From Streptomyces sp. NBC_00442 (GTDB lineage: Bacteria; Actinomycetota; Actinomycetes; Streptomycetales; Streptomycetaceae): a stretch of 64,000 nt of DNA. A program made the translations under genes and the position numbers. Location of the stretch: assembly GCF_036014195.1 (NCBI RefSeq), contig NZ_CP107918.1, positions 2,232,001 to 2,296,000 of the forward strand. The letters are read 5' to 3'. The notes under the pieces were generated by a model that saw nothing but the letters and a program-made list of their open reading frames with translations, was not told the DNA's origin and did not search any database. Positions 18,037 through 27,094 of the stretch are shown here, piece by piece (position 1 is the first letter of the stretch; each line of letters opens with the position of its first letter).

Positions 18037-18167
18037 TGGTCTCGCCTCCTCTCGGCGTCTCGGGGACTTCGGCCTTGGGGGGCCTGGTCCCATGCGTATG
18101 GGGTTACGTACAGCTAAGTACAGCACGGAGACCCGGCTTCGGAGAAGCTCTCGTTTCCGTGGTTAAG

Positions 18168-18208
18168 AACCTATGGGGATCCCCGGGGCGGGCGCAAACT
18201 ATTTTTTC
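18168..18208 (-). promoter_or_regulatory. Candidate WblC-autoregulated promoter of wblC
   Basis: On the minus strand an A/T run (about 18208-18198) sits directly upstream of a TTGCGC -35 (18197-18192), with TAGGTT as -10 (18173-18168) at 18-bp spacing. An AT-rich block abutting the -35 is the known signature of WhiB7/WblC promoters. It lies between the end of uvrD2 and the uORF. A direct repeat GTACAGC-TAA-GTACAGC (18108-18124) lies in the leader. Confidence 0.55.
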
Positions 18209-18217
18209 GACGAGTTT

Positions 18218-20401
18218 TCAGGAACCTTCCTCGTCGGCTCCTCCAGGCTCGTCACCTGCGCAGATGGCCAGGACATCGGTGCCGAATCGGTCCAGCTTGC
18301 GGGCGCCGACTCCGGAGATCACGGCGAGCTCGTGGCCGTTGGACGGCACGGCCTCCGCGATCGCCATCAGCGTCTTGTCGGTGAAGACGACGTACGGCGG
18401 CATGCCCAGGTCCTTCGCCTGGCGGGAGCGCCATTCGCGCAGCCGCTCGTACAGCGCCTCGTCCATGTCCGACGGGCAGTCCTCGCAGCGCATCAGCTTC
18501 ATCTCGCCGGCTTCGGTGAGTGTTTTCCCGCACACCCTGCACAGCACCGGTCCGCGGCGGGTGCGCTTGCGGGCGGCGGGGCCGCGTTCGACACCCGGGT
18601 TTGCGCCCGCCGTGGCACGGGCCGCGCGGGAGCCGGAGCCGGGTCGCAGCCCGTTCAGGAAGCGGCTGGGGCGGCGCGAGGCGCGGCCGCCCGGAGAGCG
18701 CGAGAGGGACCAGGAGAGCCCGAGGTGGACCCGGGCGCGGGTGACGCCGACGTACAGGAGCCGGCGTTCCTCCTCGATCTGCTCGTCCGTCTTGGCGTAG
18801 GTGATCGGCATCATGCCTTCGGTGAGGCCGACCAGGAACACGGCGTCCCATTCCAGGCCCTTCGCCGCGTGCAGCGATGCCAGCGTGACGCCCTCGACGG
18901 TCGGGGCGTGCTGGGCGGCCTCCCGCTCGCGCAGCTCGGTCACCAGGTCGGAGAGCGTCGCGCCGGGCTTGGCCCGTTCGTAGTCCTCGCCGAGCCTGAC
19001 CAGGGCGGCCAGCGATTCCCATCGGTCGCGCACCGCGCCGGAGCCGGCCGGGGGTGCGGCCGTCCAGCCCTTGGTGCCGAGCACGGCCCGCACCTGGGAC
19101 GGCAGGTCCACCGCGTCGTCGAGCAGCGAGTCGTTGCCGCCGGCGCGGGCCGCGCCGCCGAGGGCCACGACCGCCTCGCGGACCTCGGGGCGCTCGAAGA
19201 ACCGCTCGGCGCCGCGCAGCAGATAGGGCACGCCCGCGTCGGCCAGGGCCTGTTCGTAGATCTCGGACTGGGCGTTGATGCGGTAGAGCACGGCGATTTC
19301 GCCGGCCGAGACTCCGGAGGCGATCAGGTCGCGGATGCGGCGGGCCACGCCCTCGGCTTCGGCGGGTTCGTCGCCGTATTCGGTGTAGACGGGCTCGGGG
19401 CCCGCAGCGCGCTGGGAGACCAGTTCGAGCCGGTGTTCGGCGGCCCGGCCGGTGGCCTGGCCGAGCAGTCCGTTGGCGAGGTGCACGACCTGCGGGGTGG
19501 AGCGGTAGTCGCGGACCAGCTTGACGAGCGTCGCGTTCGGGTGGCGGGTGCGGAAGTTCAGCAGGTGGTCGGGGGTGGCGCCGGTGAAGGAGTAGATGGT
19601 CTGGCTGGCGTCGCCCACCACGCACAGCGTGTCGCGGTCGCCGAGCCACAGGTCGAGGAGACGCTGCTGGAGGGGGCTGACGTCCTGGTATTCGTCGACC
19701 ACGAAGTGCTGGTACTGGCGGCGGACCTGGTCGGCGATGTCGTGCCGGTCCTGGAGCACGCCGACGGTGAGGAGCAGCACGTCCTCGAAGTCGATCACCC
19801 CGCGGTCCTGCTTGAGCTGCTCGTACATGCGGTAGATCTGGGCGATCTCGGCGGTGTCGCGGGGCGCGTCCCGGTGGGACTTGGCGACCGCCGCCGGGTA
19901 GTCGCCGGGGACGGTCTGGGTGACCTTCGCCCACTCGATCTCGCCCGTCACGTCACGCAGTTCGTTGCGGTCGAGCCGCAGCCGGCAGCGGGCGGCCGCT
20001 TCGGCGACGAGCTGGACCTTGCGCTCGACGAGCCGGGGCAGCGGGCCGCCGACCGCCTTGGGCCAGAAGTACTGGAGCTGGCGCAGGGCCGCCGAGTGGA
20101 AGGTGCGGGCCTGGACGCCGCCGGCGCCGAGCTGGCGCAGCCGGCCGCGCATCTCGCCCGCCGCCCGGTTGGTGAAGGTGACGGCGAGGACGCTGGAGGG
20201 CTGGAGGATCCCGGCGCGTACCCCGTAGGCGATCCGGTGGGTGATCGCGCGGGTCTTGCCGGTGCCCGCGCCGGCCAGCACGCACACCGGGCCGTTCAGG
20301 GCCGTCGCGGCCTCGCGCTGCTCGGGGTCGAGCCCGTCGAGCACCGCGTCGGCCGTCTCGGGGACCTGCGGGAAGGGAGTGGAGTGCGTTGCTGCTGTCA
20401 C
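18218..20401 (-). CDS. uvrD2: ATP-dependent DNA helicase UvrD2
   Basis: About 727 residues of superfamily 1A helicase. Walker A is LAGAGTGKTRAI, DExx is VVDEYQDVSPLQ, and motif IV-VI segments follow (YRSTPQVVHLANGL, LYVGVTRARVHLGLSW). A shortened helicase core is followed by a four-Cys segment (CRVCGKTL, RCEDC) and a C-terminal HRDC domain (LMAIAEAVPSNGHELAVISGVGARKLDRFG), the arrangement that defines mycobacterial UvrD2 (Rv3198c). It unwinds DNA 3'-5'. The GTG start at 20401 (VTAATHS) is the best fit though its ribosome site is poor. It is divergent from the mycoredoxin gene. Confidence 0.9.
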   Translation of the reverse strand: MTAATHSTPFPQVPETADAVLDGLDPEQREAATALNGPVCVLAGAGTGKTRAITHRIAYGVRAGILQPSSVLAVTFTNRAAGEMRGRLRQLGAGGVQARTFHSAALRQLQYFWPKAVGGPLPRLVERKVQLVAEAAARCRLRLDRNELRDVTGEIEWAKVTQTVPGDYPAAVAKSHRDAPRDTAEIAQIYRMYEQLKQDRGVIDFEDVLLLTVGVLQDRHDIADQVRRQYQHFVVDEYQDVSPLQQRLLDLWLGDRDTLCVVGDASQTIYSFTGATPDHLLNFRTRHPNATLVKLVRDYRSTPQVVHLANGLLGQATGRAAEHRLELVSQRAAGPEPVYTEYGDEPAEAEGVARRIRDLIASGVSAGEIAVLYRINAQSEIYEQALADAGVPYLLRGAERFFERPEVREAVVALGGAARAGGNDSLLDDAVDLPSQVRAVLGTKGWTAAPPAGSGAVRDRWESLAALVRLGEDYERAKPGATLSDLVTELREREAAQHAPTVEGVTLASLHAAKGLEWDAVFLVGLTEGMMPITYAKTDEQIEEERRLLYVGVTRARVHLGLSWSLSRSPGGRASRRPSRFLNGLRPGSGSRAARATAGANPGVERGPAARKRTRRGPVLCRVCGKTLTEAGEMKLMRCEDCPSDMDEALYERLREWRSRQAKDLGMPPYVVFTDKTLMAIAEAVPSNGHELAVISGVGARKLDRFGTDVLAICAGDEPGGADEEGS

Positions 20402-20511
20402 CCCGCCATGCTGCCAGGTCGCGCGGGGCGGTCGCGCCGCGTTGTCCACAGGGGGCGCCGTTGGTCGTACTGATCCGCCTGATCCGGGCGGTGACGCTTC
20501 GGTCACATGCG

Positions 20512-20537
20512 GGAATGGCGCACGCCTTCCGTACGTT
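20512..20537 (+). promoter_or_regulatory. Sigma-R promoter of the mycoredoxin gene
   Basis: GGAAT (20512-20516), then exactly 18 nt, then GTT (20535-20537). This is the consensus -35/-10 pair of SigR, the thiol-oxidative-stress sigma factor. It lies 70 nt upstream of the mycoredoxin ATG, a known type of SigR target. Confidence 0.8.
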
Positions 20538-20606
20538 CTAGGCCGTGCGGAACCGCATTGGGCGGGGCGCGCACGCCATCGAGCGATACAGAGGAGCGCG
20601 AGAGAC

Positions 20607-20849
20607 ATGTCGGGCACTGTGACGATGTACAGCACCACCTGGTGCGGCTACTGCCAGCGGTTGAAGAAGCAGATGGACCGCGAGGGCATCGCGTACACCG
20701 AGGTCAACATCGAGCACGACCCGGCGTCGGCCGCGTTCGTGGAGAAGGCCAACGGTGGCAATCAGACCGTGCCGACCGTCCTGTTCGACGACGGTTCGAC
20801 GCTGACGAACCCGTCGCTCGCGCAGGTCAAGCAGAAGATCGGCGTCTGA
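20607..20849 (+). CDS. mrx1: Mycoredoxin (glutaredoxin-like)
   Basis: 80 residues of thioredoxin fold with the redox motif WCGYC near residue 12 and the cis-Pro segment TVPTVLF. Mycoredoxin-1 uses mycothiol to reduce mixed disulfides on proteins, and Rv3198A is the syntenic mycobacterial gene. The ATG at 20607 has GAGGAG upstream. Expression is predicted to be SigR-dependent from the promoter at 20512-20537, which fits its thiol-repair role. Confidence 0.92.
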   Translation: MSGTVTMYSTTWCGYCQRLKKQMDREGIAYTEVNIEHDPASAAFVEKANGGNQTVPTVLFDDGSTLTNPSLAQVKQKIGV

Positions 20850-20873
20850 CGCACCGGTCTCGTCCGCGCGGGT

Positions 20874-20920
20874 GGAAGGCCCCCGTCCGAACCCCTCGGG
20901 GTCGTGGGCGGGGGCCTTCC
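20874..20920 (+). terminator. Terminator of the mycoredoxin gene
   Basis: Perfect 12-nt arms (20874-20885 and 20909-20920) enclose a 23-nt loop that itself contains a small CCCC/GGGG hairpin, 25 nt after the stop codon. It probably also serves the convergent nudC side. Confidence 0.75.
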
Positions 20921-20928
20921 GCGTGTCT

Positions 20929-21040
20929 GGACCCGGGTCGGTGGGGTCGAGTCGGTGGACCCGGGTCGGTGGGGTCGAGTCGGTGGACCCGGGTCGGTGG
21001 GGCCAGAACAGTGGACGCGGGTCGGTGGGGCCAGGTCAGT
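20929..21040. repeat. 28-bp tandem repeat, four copies
   Basis: Four head-to-tail units of 28 bp starting GGACCCGGGTCGGTGGGG at 20929, 20957, 20985 and 21013. The first two are identical; the third and fourth diverge in their second half. Each unit contains a CCCGGG core. The array abuts and slightly overlaps the end of nudC. There are no spacers, so it is not a CRISPR array. Confidence 0.9.
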
Positions 21041-22016
21041 GTGTGGGCTTCGGCAGGGGCTCGCCGTACCAGAGCTCGATGAGGCGGGCCGCGATCGAGA
21101 TGCCGTACGGGGGCAGGACCTCGCCGGACGCGAAGGCGGCGGCCAGGTCCTCGCGGGAGAACCAGCGGGCTTCGTGGATCTCCTCGCCGTCGACGTTGAT
21201 CTCGGACGAGATGGCCTTGGCCATGAATCCGAGCATGAGGCTGGACGGGAAGGGCCAGGGCTGGCTCGCCACGTACTCGACCGGGCCGACCGTGACGCCG
21301 GCCTCTTCGAAGACCTCGCGGCGCACGGACTGCTCGATGGACTCGCCGGGCTCCACGAAGCCCGCCAGGGTCGAGAAGCGGCCCTCGGGCCAGTGCACCT
21401 GGCGGCCGAGCAGGGCCCGGTCGTGCTCGTCGGTGACCAGCATGATCACGGCCGGGTCGGTGCGCGGGTAGTGCTCGGCGCCGCAGGCCTGGCAGCGGCG
21501 GATGTGGCCGGCCGCCGCGATCACGGTGCGCTCGCCGCAGCGGGAGCAGAAGCGGTGCAGGCGCTGCCAGTTCTCCAGGGCGACGGCGTGCGTCACCAGG
21601 CTCGCCTCGCGCGGCGAGAGCAGCAGGCCGGCCTCGCGCAGACCCGCGGGCCTGGCCGACTGGTCCATGCGGCCGGGCAGGGCGTCCTTCTGGAGGGCGA
21701 AGTAGCTCACGCCGTCCTCGTCGGTGCCCAGGAAGTAGCGGTGGGTCTCGGTGACCGGGGCTTCGAAGGCGGGCGTCATGACGAGTTCGGTGCGGCCGGG
21801 CTCGCCGTCCGCGGCGTCCGTGGGCTCGTCGATCAGGACCTGCCCGCCGGAGACGACGAAGACGCGGGTCGTGGGGTGGCTCCAGGCCGCCGCGAGCCAG
21901 GCTTCGTCCAGGCGGTGGTGGGCGGCTCGGTCGATGCCGCTCGGCTCGGTCAGGCCGATGGGCGTGGCGAGCCCGCTCGGCCGGTCCGTGAAGACGTCAC
22001 TGCTGGTGGTGCTCAC
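21036..22016 (-). CDS. nudC: NAD+ diphosphatase / NAD-decapping hydrolase NudC
   Basis: About 326 residues. A four-Cys zinc ribbon (CSRCGERT, RRCQACGAEHYPR) precedes a complete Nudix box GFVEPGESIEQSVRREVFEEAGV. Downstream lies SQPWPFPSSLM, the SQPWPFP signature specific to NudC. It cleaves NAD(H) to NMN(H) and AMP, and removes NAD caps from RNA in characterised homologues. The GTG start at 22016 (VSTTSSDVF) has GGAAG 5 nt upstream; a TTG four codons earlier is less likely. Syntenic with Rv3199c. Confidence 0.92.
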   Translation of the reverse strand: MSTTSSDVFTDRPSGLATPIGLTEPSGIDRAAHHRLDEAWLAAAWSHPTTRVFVVSGGQVLIDEPTDAADGEPGRTELVMTPAFEAPVTETHRYFLGTDEDGVSYFALQKDALPGRMDQSARPAGLREAGLLLSPREASLVTHAVALENWQRLHRFCSRCGERTVIAAAGHIRRCQACGAEHYPRTDPAVIMLVTDEHDRALLGRQVHWPEGRFSTLAGFVEPGESIEQSVRREVFEEAGVTVGPVEYVASQPWPFPSSLMLGFMAKAISSEINVDGEEIHEARWFSREDLAAAFASGEVLPPYGISIAARLIELWYGEPLPKPTH

Positions 22017-22115
22017 AGGTGCTTCCAACTCCCCCGGATGGACGGTGTGTTCAGCGATTTCGGTCAGCCGTGGCTCAGGCTGGCGGGGCTCGGGTGGCGA
22101 GCTCGGGTGGCGGGC

Positions 22116-23576
22116 TCAGGTCGTGGACGCGGTGGTGCTGCCTGACGCGGTTGTGCTTGACGCGGTGGTGGTGGCCGCGAGGTCGCTCCACAGGTGGGCC
22201 GCTGTCTCGACGCCCTTGAACAGGAGGTCGAGCTCGACCTTCTCGTTGGGCGCGTGCCAGCCGTCCGAAGGGACCGAGATCCCGAGGAACAGGACGGGCG
22301 CCTCCAGGACGTCCTGGAGGTCGGCGGCGGGGCCCGAGCCGCCCTCGCGGGTGAAGCGGACCTTCGTGCCGAAGGCGGTGCTCATGGCCCGCACGACGGC
22401 CTGGAGCGCCGGGTGGCCGAGGGGGGTCAGGCAGGGACGGGTGCCCGCGCTCCAGGTGATCTTGTGCCGGATCCCGGCGGGGACCTGTCCGGCGGCCCAG
22501 TCCGTGACGAGCTTCTCGATGTGCTTCGGGTCCTGGCCGGCGACCAGGCGGAACGACAGCTTCACCGTCGCCGACGACGGGATGATCGTCTTCCCGCCGG
22601 GGCCCTGGTAGCCGCCGCCGATGCCGTTGACCTCGGCGGTAGGCCGGGCCCAGATCCGCTCCAGGGTGGAGAAGCCGGCCTCGCCGTGGACCGCCCGCGA
22701 CTTGGCGGTGCGCAGCCACTCGGCCTCGTCGAAGGGCAGCTCCGCGAAGAGTTCGCGCTCGGCGTCGGACAGCTCGGCGATTCCGTCGTAGAAGCCGGGG
22801 ACGGTGACGTGTCCGTCCGCGTCGTGCAGGGCGGCGACCAGGCGGGCCGCGGCCGTCGCCGGGTTGGGGACGGCGCCGCCGAAGGAGCCGGAGTGGATGT
22901 CCTGGCCGGGTCCGTACAGCTGGATCTCGCACTCGGCGAGGCCGCGCATGCCGGTGCACACGGTGGGGGTGTCCTCGGACCACATGCCGGTGTCGGAGAC
23001 GATCACGGCGTCCGCCGAGAGGCGCTCGGCGTGCTGCTCGACCAGGGCCCGGAAGTGCGGCGAACCGGACTCCTCCTCGCCCTCGATGAGGAGCTTCAGG
23101 TTGACGGCGGGCGCGGTGCGGCCGGTGGCGGCGAGGTGCGCGCGGACGCCGAGGGTGTGGAAGAACACCTGGCCCTTGTCGTCTGCGGCGCCGCGCCCGT
23201 ACATCCGCCCGTCGGCGATCACCGGCTCGAACGGGTCGGTGTCCCAGCCGTCTTCGCGGGCGGCGGGCTGTACGTCGTGGTGGCCGTAGACCAGGACGGT
23301 CGGCGCGCCCGCGTCGCCCGAGGGCCACTCGGCGCAGACGGCGGGGGCGCCCGGGGTGTCGAGGATCTCGACGGTCGGGAAGCCGGTCTCGCGGAGCTTG
23401 GCGGCGAGCCAGTCGGCGCTGCGGCGCACGTCGGCGTCGTGGTCGGGCTGGGCCGACACCGACGGGATGCGCAGCCACTGCGCGAGGTCGTCGAGGAACG
23501 CGGCGCGGTGCTGCTCGATGTACGTGCGCACCGTGGCGGTGGCGGTCTGGACGGCGCTGTCCGGGGTCTCGCTCAT
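22116..23576 (-). CDS. M20-family dipeptidase
   Basis: About 486 residues. The metal-site motifs are GHHDVQP (His and Asp ligands) and EGEEESGS (catalytic and bridging Glu). The length and order fit the M20 dipeptidase/carnosinase-like family, dizinc enzymes that hydrolyse dipeptides in the cytoplasm. The ATG at 23576 (MSETPDS) is chosen; the ribosome site is weak. The C-terminal end is a Thr/Ser/Ala low-complexity tail (TTTASSTTASGSTTASTT), unusual for the family. It starts 10 nt after adnB stops, so it is likely in the same transcript. Confidence 0.88.
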   Translation of the reverse strand: MSETPDSAVQTATATVRTYIEQHRAAFLDDLAQWLRIPSVSAQPDHDADVRRSADWLAAKLRETGFPTVEILDTPGAPAVCAEWPSGDAGAPTVLVYGHHDVQPAAREDGWDTDPFEPVIADGRMYGRGAADDKGQVFFHTLGVRAHLAATGRTAPAVNLKLLIEGEEESGSPHFRALVEQHAERLSADAVIVSDTGMWSEDTPTVCTGMRGLAECEIQLYGPGQDIHSGSFGGAVPNPATAAARLVAALHDADGHVTVPGFYDGIAELSDAERELFAELPFDEAEWLRTAKSRAVHGEAGFSTLERIWARPTAEVNGIGGGYQGPGGKTIIPSSATVKLSFRLVAGQDPKHIEKLVTDWAAGQVPAGIRHKITWSAGTRPCLTPLGHPALQAVVRAMSTAFGTKVRFTREGGSGPAADLQDVLEAPVLFLGISVPSDGWHAPNEKVELDLLFKGVETAAHLWSDLAATTTASSTTASGSTTASTT

Positions 23577-23586
23577 GGTCTCGACC

Positions 23587-26500
23587 CTATCCGGCCGGGG
23601 GCGGTGACCCGTCCCCCGGTCCGCCCTGGGGACGGGGGCCGAGGAGGATCGCCTCCAGCTCGGCGCGGCCCGGCAGACGGGCGGGGCGCACCGTCTCACC
23701 TGTGCGTACGTAGACGAACGCGGCCTGGACCGACTCCGCGGGCACGCCCATCTGCTCGGCCCAGGCGACCCGGTAGACCGCCAGCTGGAGGGGGTCGGCG
23801 GTGGCCTGCCGGCCGGTCTTCCAGTCGACGATCTCGTATGTGGCGAGCGCGCCCTCGCCCTCCTTGTAGACGGCGTCGATCCGGCCCCTGATCACCCGGC
23901 CGGCCAGGGTCAGCTGGATCGGGGCCTCGGTGCGGAACGGGGTGCGCGTCGCGTACGGGGTGCGCTCGAAGGCCTCTTTGAGTGCGGCCAGGTCGTGCTC
24001 GTCCTCGATGTCGGCTTCGCTGTCGTCGGCCCCGGGCAGCTCGTCGGGGCCGAGCATGGGCAGCGGGAGCTCTTCGTAGCGGGACTCCACCCAGGCGTGG
24101 AACCGGGTGCCCCTGCGGGCGGCCGGCTGGGGGCGGCTCGGCATGGGCCGGGCCAGGTCGCGCGCGAAGCCCTCCGGGTCGGCGGCCAGTCTCAGCAGCT
24201 CGGAGGCGGTGAGCGAGGCCGGCACCGCGACGTCGCGGGTGGTGGCGCGGGCCCGGCGCAGTTCGGTGGTGAGCGCCTCCAGGTCGCGGTCCCAGGAGTG
24301 CAGGGCGCGGCGGTCCTCGGGGGTGAGGCGGGGGCCGGGGATGGCGACGGGCGGCTGGGGCGGGGTGTGGTCACGGGCGCCGGAGTCGGTGTCGGTGCCG
24401 GTGCCGGTGGGGGGTGCCGTGCGGGTGTGTTCGGCGGGGGGTACGGAGAGGGCCGGGCGCTCGGTGGGGAGGAGGTCCCAGTCGTCGTCGGCCAGGTCCT
24501 CGGGAACGCCGAACTCCTCCGCTGTGTAGGGCTCGTCCTCGTAGGGCTCGTCCCCATAAGAGGAGGGCGTTACGCCGGGAGGGGCCGGCATCACGTCGTC
24601 GTGCGGCGGCGTTGCCGCCATGTGGGCCAGGACCCGTTCCGCGGCGGCGCGGCGGCGCGCGAGGGAGGCGGGGTCGAGCGGCAGCGGCCAGGCGTGGGAG
24701 GCCGCGGATTCGTGGAGCGCGGGGTTCTCCGCGTCCTCGGCCGGTTCGTCCGCCCATGCCTCGATCTCGCCGTGGCCCGCCGCGCAGTGCTCGTACAGCG
24801 CGTGCAGGAAGGCCGAGGGCCCCCGGGGCTTCTTCTGGCTGGGGCCCCACCAGTGGCCCGAGCCGAGCAGCAGCGTCCGGGGGCGGGTGAACGTGACGTA
24901 TCCCAGGCGCAGTTCCTCCGTGTGCTGATGGTCCTTCATGGCTTCCTTGAAGGACTTGAGCCCCTTGGCGTCCCACTGTTCGACGGCCGGCAGGGTCGGG
25001 GCGTCGCCGCGCAGCGCGTGCGGGAGGACCTTGGCCTGGGCGGTCCACGCCTCCCTCGCCTTGGTCGAAGGGAACGTGCCGGTGACCAGGCCGGGCACGG
25101 CCACGACGTCCCATTCCAGGCCCTTGGACTTGTGCGCGGTGAGGACCTTGACGGTGTTCTCGCCGCCGGGCAGCGCGTTGTCCAGGCCCTTCTCGTACTG
25201 GGCGGCGGTCCGCAGGAAGCCGAGGAACGCGAGCAGCGAGGCTTCGCCGTCGAGGGCGGCGAAGCTCGCCGCCGTGTCGAGGAAGCCGGAGAGCGTCTCG
25301 CGGCGTCGGGCCGCCAACGCGTGTGGGGACGCGGAGAGTTCGACTTCGAGGCCTGTGACGGTCAGGACGCGGTGCAGCACGTCCATGAGCGGATCGGCGA
25401 GCGAGCGGCGCAGGTCGCGCAGCTCGGCGGCGAGGCGGGCGAAGCGGATGCGGGCCTCGGCGGAGAAGGGCAGGCCGTCGTCCTCAGCGCCTTCGAGGAA
25501 GGTGTCGAGGGCGTCGGCGAGGGAGATCACCTCGGCGGGGTCGACGCCTTCCACGGCGTCGGCGAGACGCTGGTCGGGGTCGTCGGAACCGGTCGCGGCG
25601 CGCCGTACGAGATGGCGGGCGCGGCGGCCGAGCAGCGCCAGGTCGCGCGCGCCGATGCGCCAGCGCGGGCCGGTCAGGATCCGTACCAGGGAGGCGTTGG
25701 CGCCCGGGTCCTGGAGGACTTCGCAGACCGCGACGAGGTCGGCGACCTCGGGCAGGTGGAGCAGCCCGGAGAGCCCGACCACTTCGACGGGGATGTCGCG
25801 CGCCACGAGGGCGCCCTGGATCTGACCGAAGTCGCCGGCGGTGCGGCACAGGACCGCGATCTCACCGGGCGCCTTGCCGGTGCGCACCAGGTGGCCGATC
25901 GAGTCGGCGAGCCACTCGATCTCCTCCTCGTGGGTGTCGAGCAGGGCGATGCGCACGCCGCCGTCCCGCTCGGCGCCGGGCGCGGGGCGCAGCGCTTCCA
26001 CTCCCTCGTGCATCGAACGCAGGGGCGCGGCAAGGGAGTTGGCGAGGTCGAGGAGACGGCCGCCGCTGCGGCGGTTCTCGGAGAGCGCGTAGCGGGTGGC
26101 GGGCCGGCCGTCGGCGTACGGGAAGTGGCGGGGGAAGTCGTCGAGGTTGGCGACCGAGGCGCCGCGCCAGCCGTAGATGGCCTGGCAGGGGTCGCCCACG
26201 GCGGTCACGGCGTGTCCTGTGCCGGCGCCGAAGAGCGCGGCGAGCAGGCGCCGCTGGGCGACGGAGGTGTCCTGGTACTCGTCGAGGAGCACCACCGTGA
26301 ACTCCTCGCGCAGGATCCGGCCGACCTCGGGGTGGGTGAGGGCGAGCTCGGCGGACAGCGCGATCTGGTCGCCGAAGTCGAGCAGGTCGCGGCTCTTCTT
26401 GGCGGCGCGGTAGCGGGTGGTGAGGTCGAGCAGTTCGAGCCGGGCCGAGGCTGCCTCGGGCACCTTGCGCAGCTCGGCGTTGCTGAGCTTGGCGCCCTCC

Positions 26501-27087
26501 AGGGTGCGCAGCAGCTCGTGGTCGTACGCGGCCAGGCGCTCCGGGCGTACGAGGTGCTCGGCGAGCTCGGCGTCGAGCGCGAGCAGGTCGCTGACCAGGG
26601 AGGCGAACGACTTGGTCAGGGTCGGGTAGGGGCCCGGTGCCGCGCGCAGCACCCGGGCGGCGAGCTGAAAGCGGGTGGCGTCGGCGAGGAGGCGGGAGGT
26701 GGGCTCGAGACCTATGCGCAGGCCGTGATCGGTCAGGAGGCGGCCCGCGAAGGCGTGGTACGTGGAGATGCCGGGCTCGCCCTGCTCCGGCTCGGGGGCG
26801 TCGGGGTCGGTGATGCCGGCCCTGATCAGCGCCGTGCGTACGCGCTCGGCGAGCTCGCCGGCGGCCTTGTTGGTGAAGGTCAGGCCCAGGACCTGCTCGG
26901 GCGCGACCTGGCCGGTGCCCACCAGCCAGACGACCCTGGCCGCCATGACGGTCGTCTTGCCCGAGCCGGCTCCGGCCACGATGACCTGCGGGGCGGGCGG
27001 GGCGGTGATGCAGGCCGTCTGCTCCGGGGTGAAGGGGATGCCGAGCAGCTCTTTGAGCTGGTCGGGGTCGGTGAGGTGGGTGGGCAC
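23587..27087 (-). CDS. adnB: AdnB-like ATP-dependent helicase-nuclease subunit
   Basis: About 1166 residues. The N-terminal UvrD-like motor has Walker A VAGAGSGKTTVM, DExx VLLDEYQDTSVAQ and motif VI LRLGYVTFTRPRTLLL. A Pro/Thr-rich linker follows at about residues 870-960, then a C-terminal PD-(D/E)xK nuclease (GRIDAVYKEG, YEIVDWKTGRQA). With the adjacent AdnA it would form the AdnAB double-strand-break resection complex known from mycobacteria (Rv3201c here). The GTG at 27087 (VPTHLTDP) is supported by a promoter whose -10 ends 7 nt before it, implying a leaderless mRNA. Confidence 0.85.
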   Translation of the reverse strand: MPTHLTDPDQLKELLGIPFTPEQTACITAPPAPQVIVAGAGSGKTTVMAARVVWLVGTGQVAPEQVLGLTFTNKAAGELAERVRTALIRAGITDPDAPEPEQGEPGISTYHAFAGRLLTDHGLRIGLEPTSRLLADATRFQLAARVLRAAPGPYPTLTKSFASLVSDLLALDAELAEHLVRPERLAAYDHELLRTLEGAKLSNAELRKVPEAASARLELLDLTTRYRAAKKSRDLLDFGDQIALSAELALTHPEVGRILREEFTVVLLDEYQDTSVAQRRLLAALFGAGTGHAVTAVGDPCQAIYGWRGASVANLDDFPRHFPYADGRPATRYALSENRRSGGRLLDLANSLAAPLRSMHEGVEALRPAPGAERDGGVRIALLDTHEEEIEWLADSIGHLVRTGKAPGEIAVLCRTAGDFGQIQGALVARDIPVEVVGLSGLLHLPEVADLVAVCEVLQDPGANASLVRILTGPRWRIGARDLALLGRRARHLVRRAATGSDDPDQRLADAVEGVDPAEVISLADALDTFLEGAEDDGLPFSAEARIRFARLAAELRDLRRSLADPLMDVLHRVLTVTGLEVELSASPHALAARRRETLSGFLDTAASFAALDGEASLLAFLGFLRTAAQYEKGLDNALPGGENTVKVLTAHKSKGLEWDVVAVPGLVTGTFPSTKAREAWTAQAKVLPHALRGDAPTLPAVEQWDAKGLKSFKEAMKDHQHTEELRLGYVTFTRPRTLLLGSGHWWGPSQKKPRGPSAFLHALYEHCAAGHGEIEAWADEPAEDAENPALHESAASHAWPLPLDPASLARRRAAAERVLAHMAATPPHDDVMPAPPGVTPSSYGDEPYEDEPYTAEEFGVPEDLADDDWDLLPTERPALSVPPAEHTRTAPPTGTGTDTDSGARDHTPPQPPVAIPGPRLTPEDRRALHSWDRDLEALTTELRRARATTRDVAVPASLTASELLRLAADPEGFARDLARPMPSRPQPAARRGTRFHAWVESRYEELPLPMLGPDELPGADDSEADIEDEHDLAALKEAFERTPYATRTPFRTEAPIQLTLAGRVIRGRIDAVYKEGEGALATYEIVDWKTGRQATADPLQLAVYRVAWAEQMGVPAESVQAAFVYVRTGETVRPARLPGRAELEAILLGPRPQGGPGDGSPPPAG

Positions 27088-27094
27088 GTCTGGA

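Noticed and set aside
20929..21040. Possible CRISPR array at the 28-bp repeats
   Set aside because: The units are contiguous with no spacers and there are no cas genes, so it is a simple tandem repeat.
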